The notes beneath the pieces are model-generated. The model was not told the DNA's origin. It ran no database searches and was given only the letters and a program-made list of their open reading frames with translations. DNA of 64,000 bases from Methylomarinum sp. Ch1-1. Lineage in GTDB: Bacteria > Pseudomonadota > Gammaproteobacteria > Methylococcales > Methylomonadaceae. The stretch is taken from positions 434,001 to 498,000 of the forward strand of contig NZ_CP157743.1 in assembly GCF_030717995.2 (NCBI RefSeq), in the 5' to 3' direction. Shown one piece after another: positions 58,160 through 64,000 of the stretch; positions within the stretch are counted from its first letter, which is position 1, and every line of letters starts with the position of its first letter. A program made the position numbers and the translations under genes.

Positions 58160-58752
58160 TTCTCCTCCTTACCGGCCTTATAGGCCCTCATGATGACCAG
58201 AAAAGCCAAAAAATCGTACAAGGTATGAATGATCACCGGCGTCAGCAGATTTCTTTCCCCGCCATAATCCAGGAACACACCCAAATAGATGCCGACCAAG
58301 GTGGCCAACGCCGCATACAACGGCGTGACCGCATGCACCAGACCAAAAATAATGTTGCTGAACAGCAAGCCGGCGTTCATGCCCCAGCCAGCCTCCATCC
58401 AAGGTTGCAATACGCCGCGAAACAAGACCTCCTCCGATAAGCCGGCGATGGCCGCCAATACGAACAAGTCGGCCCAACCATAGCCATGCATGGCCGGACC
58501 CAGCGTTTCCAGCAACAATTTTCTAACCCGTTGCACCGACTCGATCTGTAACTGCTGCATCGCCACAAAAAGTACAAACAACGGCAACGTGCCCAACAGA
58601 CCATATAAGATGGCGTTTTCCGAAAAATGCAGGTCGGCGAAGGGGTTTATGTCGGCAATCCAGCCTAAAAACAACGCCACCAAGATCAACGAACCTTCGA
58701 AATAACAGGCCGTTTTAAAAAATTTTTGCGGATTAAGCGATTTATCTTCCAT
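58156..58752 (-). CDS. CPBP-family intramembrane metalloprotease-like protein
   Basis: About 198 residues from the ATG at 58752 (MEDKSLNPQKFF); a longer frame adds 11 codons. It has the CPBP signatures GLSEEVLFRGVLQPW (EEVLFRG) and FSNIIFGLVHAVT with the metal-binding His, and ends with HTLYDFLAF. These Abi proteins are membrane proteases related to Rce1. It precedes the four-helix membrane protein with a 4-base overlap. No substrate is known. Confidence 0.85.
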   Translation of the reverse strand: MEDKSLNPQKFFKTACYFEGSLILVALFLGWIADINPFADLHFSENAILYGLLGTLPLFVLFVAMQQLQIESVQRVRKLLLETLGPAMHGYGWADLFVLAAIAGLSEEVLFRGVLQPWMEAGWGMNAGLLFSNIIFGLVHAVTPLYAALATLVGIYLGVFLDYGGERNLLTPVIIHTLYDFLAFLVIMRAYKAGKEEK

Positions 58753-58843
58753 AAGCTTGACTTGGGTTACGGCGAGACTGAGCAAGCCATTTTATGCAAA
58801 AAAAGTTAAAATAGGCGACACTTAAACGAACAAGACCACCATC

Positions 58844-59116
58844 ATGCAATGCTATATCTATAAAAGCCTGGTAAAAGACGAACTCTATCTTTATCTGAAC
58901 AAAAAGGACGACTTTTCCGACATTCCGGAAGCCCTTTTTAAAAGCTTCGGACGCCTGCAGTTTGTCATGGAATTGGAATTAACGGCCGACCGCAAACTGG
59001 CCCGGGAAGATGTCAACAAAGTCATGACCAGCCTCTCCAACAAGGGTTTTTTTGTGCAGATGCCGCCGACCGTTCTGCCCGATGCGCTTGCCGTCCAGAA
59101 CAGCAAGTTGCATTAA
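58844..59116 (+). CDS. YcgL domain protein
   Basis: A 90-residue protein beginning MQCYIYKSLVKDELYLYLNK, with FKSFGRLQFVMELELT and the C-terminal GFFVQMPPTVLP, which together identify the gammaproteobacterial YcgL family. The function is not established. It is convergent with dcd and alone on plus. Confidence 0.9.
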   Translation: MQCYIYKSLVKDELYLYLNKKDDFSDIPEALFKSFGRLQFVMELELTADRKLAREDVNKVMTSLSNKGFFVQMPPTVLPDALAVQNSKLH

Positions 59117-59168
59117 TTATGGGCACCATAAAGCCTCAACTCGCCCGGTCGGCTATTGCAAAACCGGA

Positions 59169-59735
59169 TTACGCCTTGGGTAAAGTCACGCCCTTTTGGC
59201 CTTGGTATTTACCGCCGCGATCCTTATAAGAAGTTTCGCACACCTCATCGCCGCCGAAGAACAGCATTTGCGCAACGCCCTCGTTGGCGTATATTTTCGC
59301 CGGCAACGGCGTGGTGTTTGAAAACTCCAGCGTCACATGCCCTTCCCACTCCGGCTCCAGCGGCGTGACATTGACGATGATACCGCAACGCGCATAAGTC
59401 GACTTGCCCAAACAAACCGTCAATACATCACGCGGTATACGGAAATATTCGACGGTCCGCGCCAACGCGAAGGAATTGGGCGGGATGATGCAGACATCGG
59501 ACTGCACATCGACGAAGCTGTCCTCGGCAAAATCCTTGGGGTCGACGATCGCCGAATTGATATTGGTAAAAATCTTGAATTCATCAGAACATCGAACATC
59601 ATAACCATAACTGGAGGTGCCGTAGGAAATAATCCTTCCCTGCTCGGACTCTCTTACCTGCCCGGCTTCAAACGGCTCGATCATCCCCTGCTGCTCCGCC
59701 ATCCGGCGTATCCATTTATCTGACTTAATGCTCAT
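59169..59735 (-). CDS. dcd: dCTP deaminase
   Basis: A 188-residue trimeric enzyme that deaminates dCTP to dUTP for thymidylate synthesis. Conserved parts are the start [44 protein letters not shown] (catalytic Ser-Arg and Glu region), and the C-terminal [11 protein letters not shown] that folds over the substrate. It lies between the two copies of the 230-base duplication. Confidence 0.96.
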   Translation of the reverse strand: MSIKSDKWIRRMAEQQGMIEPFEAGQVRESEQGRIISYGTSSYGYDVRCSDEFKIFTNINSAIVDPKDFAEDSFVDVQSDVCIIPPNSFALARTVEYFRIPRDVLTVCLGKSTYARCGIIVNVTPLEPEWEGHVTLEFSNTTPLPAKIYANEGVAQMLFFGGDEVCETSYKDRGGKYQGQKGVTLPKA

Positions 59736-59932
59736 AATTTGTTATCGGTTCAAAACAATGTAAAGTTATAGCCAATGAGAGCATAACGCTTCCCACATAA
59801 CCAGCCGGATACGATACCATAATGCCGCAAAAACCGGCACAAAATAGATTGCCGCCACAGGGCAATCGCGCTATCTCGCCCTGGACAGGCAAAGCCGTTG
59901 TCCTGATTGCCACTCCCGCAATTGATAGCGTT

Positions 59933-60162
59933 TCTTGATTACTCATAACTCTCAGCTACTTGGCGAGTGTTCGGTGGCTTGATCTGCAAGTGTGTGAGGC
60001 ATGGATGCCGAACCCAAGCTTATAGGGATATATTTACAGCGTCTTGCAGAGCAAGTGACCGAATGCTCGTTTTTCACCTATCTAAGCAAGCACCCTTAAT
60101 GCAGTTAATCATTATTCTTTATAGTTGGCGGAAACTTAGGGGTAATCAGGTAACGTTTTGCC
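59933..60162. repeat. Direct duplication, copy B (without the insertions)
   Basis: A 230-base copy of 57351-57700 in the same orientation, lacking both short insertions. It retains the last few codons and the stop of the membrane protein gene found next to copy A (LPDY then Pro and stop, read on minus), so it came from a gene end rather than an original spacer. Confidence 0.9.
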
Positions 60163-60229
60163 TTGCCTTTTAAGCGTCAATTTCTTTTTAGAGCAAACCT
60201 TATGCGTTTTTTGGCCCGAATTTGCACTT

Positions 60230-60302
60230 TTCACCCAGCACCTAAATTATCCTGGAATGGTAAAATATAGTCCTGTAGCCATGGAATTTAGGTGCTGGGT
60301 AA
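60230..60302. repeat. Short inverted-end element, family 1 copy D
   Basis: A 73-base unit with ends TTCACCCAGCACCTAAAT and ATTTAGGTGCTGGGTAAA. Only the right-hand interior (reverse complement begins ATTCCATGGCTA) resembles the other copies, so it is the most diverged of the four. Confidence 0.75.
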
Positions 60303-60411
60303 ACCCATCCCAGGGGGGGATGTCGGCGGTATCCCTACCGCCGACATCCTCGCCAAACAAACCCCCCAGCCTTCTTTGTTATCAAAATTGAAAATTTCTG
60401 GCAAAAAAGAC

Positions 60412-60440
60412 TTGCCATGTAAGACGACCGGTCGCATAAT
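60412..60440 (+). promoter_or_regulatory. Promoter of the TetR gene with operator in the spacer
   Basis: TTGCCA (60412-60417), a 17-base spacer and CATAAT (60435-60440). The palindrome GACCGGTC (60426-60433) lies in the spacer within the motif AAGACGACCGGTC. The start codon at 60447 is at the expected transcription start, so the message may be leaderless. The same motif recurs ahead of the operon at 61223. Confidence 0.6.
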
Positions 60441-60446
60441 AACCCC

Positions 60447-61049
60447 ATGTCAATCGCAAGCAGCAAACAAATTAAACGAGAAAAACTCCTGGACCAAGGC
60501 GTGCAAATGCTGATGAACCAGGGTTATCACGGCACCGGATTGAAAAAAATCCTCGATACGGTAAAAATCCCGAAAGGCTCGTTTTACAATTACTTCGCTA
60601 GCAAGGAAGACTTCGCCGCCGAAGCGATCAATCATTATATCGAACCCTTCATCCTGCGCTTGAACAGTCATCTGCATGATCCGCAAGTTGATGGCCTGAC
60701 GGCGCTGAAGCGTTATTATGGCGAACTGATTAGCGAACTGGAGCAATCCGGCTATCAGGGTGGCTGCCTATTGGGCAACCTGATGGGCGAGATCGGCAAC
60801 ACCAGCGAAGTCTGCAGACACGCCTTGATCACGACCATCGCCCGCTATAGCCATCTGCAAGAAACCGCCTTGGCGCGCGCTCAGCGTGACGGCAGCGTGC
60901 GCACCGACCGTTCGGCGAAAAGCATGGCGGATTTATTATTTAACAGCTGGCAGGGAGCGCTGTTACGAATGAAAATCGAGCAGTCTGTCGAACCATTACA
61001 GGACTGCATCGAAACGTTGCTGGAAGATTATTTTCTTGAAAAACGCTGA
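60447..61049 (+). CDS. TetR-family regulator of the methanethiol oxidase locus
   Basis: A 200-residue repressor-type regulator. The N-terminal helix-turn-helix is GYHGTGLKKILDTVKIPKGS followed by FYNYFASKEDFAAEAI. The ligand domain contains GGCLLGNLMGEIGNTSEVC, similar to the Cys-bearing region of the NemR/AcuR group, which sense electrophiles or acrylate. A thiol or carbonyl ligand linked to methanethiol metabolism is plausible but not proven. It probably represses itself and the operon beginning 206 bases downstream, both having the same operator-like motif. Confidence 0.87.
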   Translation: MSIASSKQIKREKLLDQGVQMLMNQGYHGTGLKKILDTVKIPKGSFYNYFASKEDFAAEAINHYIEPFILRLNSHLHDPQVDGLTALKRYYGELISELEQSGYQGGCLLGNLMGEIGNTSEVCRHALITTIARYSHLQETALARAQRDGSVRTDRSAKSMADLLFNSWQGALLRMKIEQSVEPLQDCIETLLEDYFLEKR

Positions 61050-61222
61050 GAAACCCATTCCTGGATTCGCAGAAATTTTCCGCCGACTCGCAAAATCAAT
61101 GAGTTGCAGTCAGCAGTTTTGACAGTGCACATTCACTGCAGGAAGCGCAGATTTAATCAGCACTTCCCTAACCAGATAGGGGAGCATTCGATGCACCCGA
61201 GCATTTTTTTAACGACCGCAAT

Positions 61223-61235
61223 AAGACGACCGGTC
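61223..61235. promoter_or_regulatory. Operator-like motif upstream of the DUF4242-mtoX operon
   Basis: AAGACGACCGGTC, identical over 13 bases to the motif in the TetR promoter at 60421-60433, with the GACCGGTC palindrome at 61228-61235. A strong AAAGGAGG ribosome site and the operon start follow 6-20 bases later. Confidence 0.65.
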
Positions 61236-61254
61236 ATATCAAAGGAGGCTAAAC

Positions 61255-61527
61255 ATGCCTAAATACATCATCGAGAGAGAAATCCCCGGAGCCGGCCAAC
61301 TCGGCGACGAACAATTGCAGCAAATTTCCCAGAAATCCTGCTGCATCCTGAAGGAAATGGGACCCCAAATACAATGGCTGGAAAGCTTTGTCACCGATGA
61401 CAAGGTTTACTGCATCTATATCGCCCCGGACGAACAAACAATACGACAACATGCCGAGCGCGGGGAATTTCCCGCCAATTCCATTGCCAAAATAAAAACG
61501 ATCATCGACCCGACCACCGGCGAATAA
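61255..61527 (+). CDS. DUF4242 family small protein
   Basis: A 90-residue cytoplasmic protein. YIIEREIPGAGQLGDEQLQQ and VTDDKVYCIYIAPDEQTIRQ, and the His/Glu-rich helix that follows (HAERGEFP), fit the DUF4242 family, some members of which bind nickel or act as small ligand-binding ferredoxin-like proteins. Two adjacent cysteines (SCC) are present. An AAAGGAGG ribosome site at 61241-61248 precedes it. It is first in the operon before mtoX. Confidence 0.8.
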   Translation: MPKYIIEREIPGAGQLGDEQLQQISQKSCCILKEMGPQIQWLESFVTDDKVYCIYIAPDEQTIRQHAERGEFPANSIAKIKTIIDPTTGE

Positions 61528-61568
61528 TCGTTATTACGCTTTATAAAAATGATCAGAGAGGAAGAAAA

Positions 61569-62951
61569 ATGAATATCGACACCGCCAAAATCGCATTTAA
61601 ATGGCCGCAATTCTTGCGGGCCTGCGCGTTAACCAGCGCCCTCTTCATGACCGCCGGCGCGACCAGCGCCGACGAAACCTGCCAGTCTCCCTATATGGCT
61701 AAAATCGTCGGCCAGGAAGACTTTGTCTATGTCTGGACCCTGGGCATGGAAGGCGTCGGAGACGAACAAGATAAATTAGTCACGGTAGACGTCAATCCTA
61801 ATTCGAAAAACTACGGTAAGGTCGTCAACACATTGTCGGTCGGCGGCCGCAACGAAGCCCATCACTCCGGCTTTACCGATGACCGCAAATACCTGTGGGC
61901 CGGCGGCCTGGACACCAACAAGATTTTCATCTTCGATGTCCATAGCGACCCAGCCAAGCCCAAGCTGACCAAGGTCATCGACGATTTCGTCAGCAAAAGC
62001 GGCGGTGTGGTCGGCCCGCATACCACTTACGCCCTGCCCGGCCGCATGATGATCACCGGCCTATCCAATAACAAGGACCACGGCGGCCGCACAGGCTTGG
62101 TCGAATACAGCAACAGCGGCGACTATATCGCCACCCATTGGACTCCGACCGATAGCGACCTACGAGGCGCCGTCAAAACCGGCAAATACGCCGACGGCTA
62201 CGGTTACGACGTGCGGGTGCTGCCTCGCCGCAACGCGATGTTCTCCTCATCGTTCACCGGCTGGTCGAACTACATGATGGATTTCGGCAAGATGCTGAAC
62301 GATCCGGAAGCGATGAAACGCTTCGGCAACACCGTCGTGCAGTGGGATCTGCATGCTCGCCAGCCGAAAAAAGTGCTCGACGTGCCCGGTGCACCACTGG
62401 AAATCCGCTGCGCATGGGGAGCCAATCATAATTACTGCTTCACCACTACGGCCCTGACCTCGAAAATCTGGTTGATTTATGAAGACCAGCAAGGCCAATG
62501 GCAAGCCAAGGATGTCGCGGACATCGGCGATCCCAGCAAAATTCCGCTGCCGGTCGATATCTCTATACAAAGCGACGACAACATGCTGTGGGTCAACACC
62601 TTCATGGACGGCAAAACCCGCGCCTTCGACATTTCCGACCCGTTCAACCCCAAGCAAGTTCTCGAACAGAAAATCGGCGCCCAGGTTAACATGGTCTCAT
62701 CGAGCTGGGACGGCAAACGCCTCTATTACACGTCTTCGCTGTTGGCTAATTGGGATAAAAAAGGCGAGGACAACGAACAATATCTAAAATTGTTCAGCTG
62801 GGACGGTCAGAAACTGACTGAACAGTTCAGCATCGATTTCATCAAGGAAAAACTGGGCAGAGCCCATCAAATGCGCTTTGGCGCCTATTCCCTGTATGCT
62901 CGGCAACAAACCGACAAACCGTTGGATTTATTGGCCAAACTGAGCCGCTAA
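61569..62951 (+). CDS. mtoX: Methanethiol oxidase (SBP56/selenium-binding protein family)
   Basis: A 460-residue exported protein with a signal (RACALTSALFMTAGATSA). It is a SBP56-fold beta-propeller: GRNEAHHSGFTDDRKYLWAGG, VGPHTTYALPGRMMITGLS, DGYGYDVRVLPRRNAMFSSS, NKDHGGRTGLVEYS and the His/Asp-rich C-terminal part MRFGAYSLYARQQ. Periplasmic members oxidise methanethiol to formaldehyde, H2S and H2O2 using copper. The downstream SCO and MauG domains are the genes that accompany mtoX in known bacterial loci, which supports this call over an unassigned selenium-binding protein. Confidence 0.9.
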   Translation: MNIDTAKIAFKWPQFLRACALTSALFMTAGATSADETCQSPYMAKIVGQEDFVYVWTLGMEGVGDEQDKLVTVDVNPNSKNYGKVVNTLSVGGRNEAHHSGFTDDRKYLWAGGLDTNKIFIFDVHSDPAKPKLTKVIDDFVSKSGGVVGPHTTYALPGRMMITGLSNNKDHGGRTGLVEYSNSGDYIATHWTPTDSDLRGAVKTGKYADGYGYDVRVLPRRNAMFSSSFTGWSNYMMDFGKMLNDPEAMKRFGNTVVQWDLHARQPKKVLDVPGAPLEIRCAWGANHNYCFTTTALTSKIWLIYEDQQGQWQAKDVADIGDPSKIPLPVDISIQSDDNMLWVNTFMDGKTRAFDISDPFNPKQVLEQKIGAQVNMVSSSWDGKRLYYTSSLLANWDKKGEDNEQYLKLFSWDGQKLTEQFSIDFIKEKLGRAHQMRFGAYSLYARQQTDKPLDLLAKLSR

Positions 62952-62953
62952 AC

Positions 62954-63032
62954 GTAGGTCGGGTGGAGCACAGCGAAGCCCGGCTTGATTATGCTAATGC
63001 TGGGTTTCGGCTTACGCCTCCACCCAGCCTAC
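62954..63032. repeat. Long inverted repeat between mtoX and the SCO-MauG gene
   Basis: GTAGG, CGGGTGGAG and AGCGAAGCC on the left pair with GGCTTACGCCTCCACCC and CCTAC on the right, enclosing a short loop. It is probably a dispersed palindromic repeat and could act as a weak transcription barrier or mRNA stabiliser in the operon. Confidence 0.65.
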
Positions 63033-63045
63033 CCCTGTCATCATC

Positions 63046-64000
63046 ATGAAAAAGATCATTATCCTGTTAATGGCCGGATTGCTGTGCAGCCAAAGCCTAA
63101 ATGCCGACACGGCGCCCGCTCAGGAGATCCTGCCACCCGGCTACGGTCCGCTGCAATTCGAGCCTCCTGCTCCCGGCAGTTATGCTTTGCCGGTCATCGG
63201 CCCGGCCGCCGACGGCACGGTGCTGACCAGCGACAATCAGAGCATACAACTGCATGAACTGATGGGCGACAGAATCGTCTTGCTCAGCTTCATTTATGCG
63301 ACCTGCAGCGATGTCAGCGGCTGCCCGCTAGCCACTGCGGTGTTTCATAAGATCAACCGGCGCTTGCAAAAAGAACCGCGCCTGGCAAAACAGCTGCGTC
63401 TATTGACGCTGAGCTTCAACCCCGAACACGACACTCCCGAGGCGATGCGTCATTACGGCGCCGGCTTCGCCAATGACACGGTCGATTGGCGTTTCCTGAC
63501 CACCGCGACGGAACGGCAGTTGCAGCCGATATTGGATCAATACCAGCAGAGCATCCAGAAAATTTATGATGCCGACGGCCAATTCACCGGCACTTTTTCC
63601 CATATCCTGCGCGTCTATCTGATCGACCAAAATAAACGCCTGCGCAATATCTACAGCGTCTCGTTCCTCCATGCCGACACCTTGATCAACGACATCAAGA
63701 CTCTGCTCGCAGAAAGCGATGAAATAAAGCCCCAAACGGACCAGCCAGCCAGATTTCAGGCCGGCGACAACAAGCAGCGCTACGAACAACCCGACTATCA
63801 AACTCAATCGATCGCCCTGAACCAACGTCGTGGCCAGGAAACGGATTTAATCGCCTACGCTGAAAACCCGCCGCTAGGCCTGCCAGACGTGCCGGTTCCT
63901 GCCGACAATCCGCTCACGACAGAAAAAATAGCCTTGGGCAGAAAACTGTTTTACGACCGCCGCCTGTCGTTGAACGACACCTTCTCCTGTGCAATGTGCC
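63046..64000 (+). CDS. SCO-domain / MauG-like cytochrome c peroxidase fusion (partial)
   Basis: From the ATG at 63046 the frame stays open for 318 codons to the window end. A Sec signal ([19 protein letters not shown]) is followed by an SCO thioredoxin domain with the metal-binding loop [12 protein letters not shown] (two Cys separated by five residues) and the late His in [11 protein letters not shown]. After a linker the second domain starts [20 protein letters not shown] and continues to the heme site FSCAMC, where the window ends. This is the N-terminal part of a MauG/diheme peroxidase. In known mtoX loci these are usually separate SCO1/senC and mauG genes; here they are joined. Cofactor maturation of MtoX is a likely role. 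Confidence 0.85.
   Translation, partial: MKKIIILLMAGLLCSQSLNADTAPAQEILPPGYGPLQFEPPAPGSYALPVIGPAADGTVLTSDNQSIQLHELMGDRIVLLSFIYATCSDVSGCPLATAVFHKINRRLQKEPRLAKQLRLLTLSFNPEHDTPEAMRHYGAGFANDTVDWRFLTTATERQLQPILDQYQQSIQKIYDADGQFTGTFSHILRVYLIDQNKRLRNIYSVSFLHADTLINDIKTLLAESDEIKPQTDQPARFQAGDNKQRYEQPDYQTQSIALNQRRGQETDLIAYAENPPLGLPDVPVPADNPLTTEKIALGRKLFYDRRLSLNDTFSCAMC

Larger units (their letters stand above)
59736..60446. other. Intergenic region with duplicated segment B and an inverted-end element
   Basis: About 710 bases with no credible gene. The part 59736-59932 has only an incidental minus-strand frame. The duplication follows at 59933-60162, then the inverted-end element at 60230-60302, and the tetR promoter and operator at 60412-60440. 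Confidence 0.6.

Noticed and set aside
59725-59946. Minus-strand frame of 73 codons upstream of dcd
   Set aside because: It has no recognisable domain, overlaps the dcd start and begins inside the duplicated non-coding segment, which has no conserved coding frame in the other copy.

Overview
The window looks like chromosomal DNA of a gammaproteobacterium, most likely a methanotroph or methylotroph of the Methylococcales. The support is a gammaproteobacterial-type 16S/23S rRNA operon, an LPS-core and type II secretion gene set, many periplasmic copper proteins and a methanethiol oxidase locus. No methane or methanol oxidation genes lie in the window, so the methanotroph assignment is inference. 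No prophage, CRISPR array or complete insertion sequence was found.

Layout. 1-11091 (minus) is one tightly packed run read as ilvE, waaF, waaC, then gspE, F, G, H, I, J, K, L, M, a GspC/N-like protein and the first codons of a probable gspD cut by the window edge. 11424-14294 (minus) is glnE. 15320-26827 (plus) is a copper and envelope block: a Tat-exported multicopper oxidase, an SCO-fold protein without its copper ligands, a large unknown secreted protein, glutamine cyclotransferase, CusB and CusA, a DsbA-like lipoprotein, an SNase-like secreted protein and a c-type cytochrome lipoprotein. 27281-33055 (minus) is a complete rRNA operon (16S, tRNA-Ile, tRNA-Ala, 23S, 5S) with three tandem promoters. 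Its 23S gene carries two insertions with matching arms, and one of them contains a decayed GIY-YIG gene. 34277-44183 is an LPS/glycan cluster: a DUF115-like protein on plus, then glycosyltransferases, msbA, an O-antigen ligase and methyltransferases on minus. 44327-48897 (minus) holds two membrane proteins and a second copper cluster of three secreted proteins, each with a C-terminal membrane anchor (197-residue unknown, multicopper oxidase, cupredoxin).

49362-59735 is mostly housekeeping: pgi, mltF, tadA, guaA, guaB, an HbpS/GlcG-type secreted protein, a four-helix membrane protein, a CPBP-family protease-like protein, a YcgL protein and dcd. 60447-64000 (plus) is a methanethiol oxidase locus: a TetR regulator, a DUF4242 protein, mtoX and a gene that joins an SCO domain to a MauG-like cytochrome c peroxidase domain and runs off the window end. 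The same 13-base motif with a GACCGGTC palindrome precedes both the regulator and the operon.

The intergenic DNA carries several families of short repeats: a 66-73 bp element with inverted ends (four copies), a second element of about 51-68 bp (three copies), and a 230 bp direct duplication at 57.4 and 60.0 kb. One duplicate contains one copy of each short element and the other contains neither, which shows both as discrete insertions or deletions.
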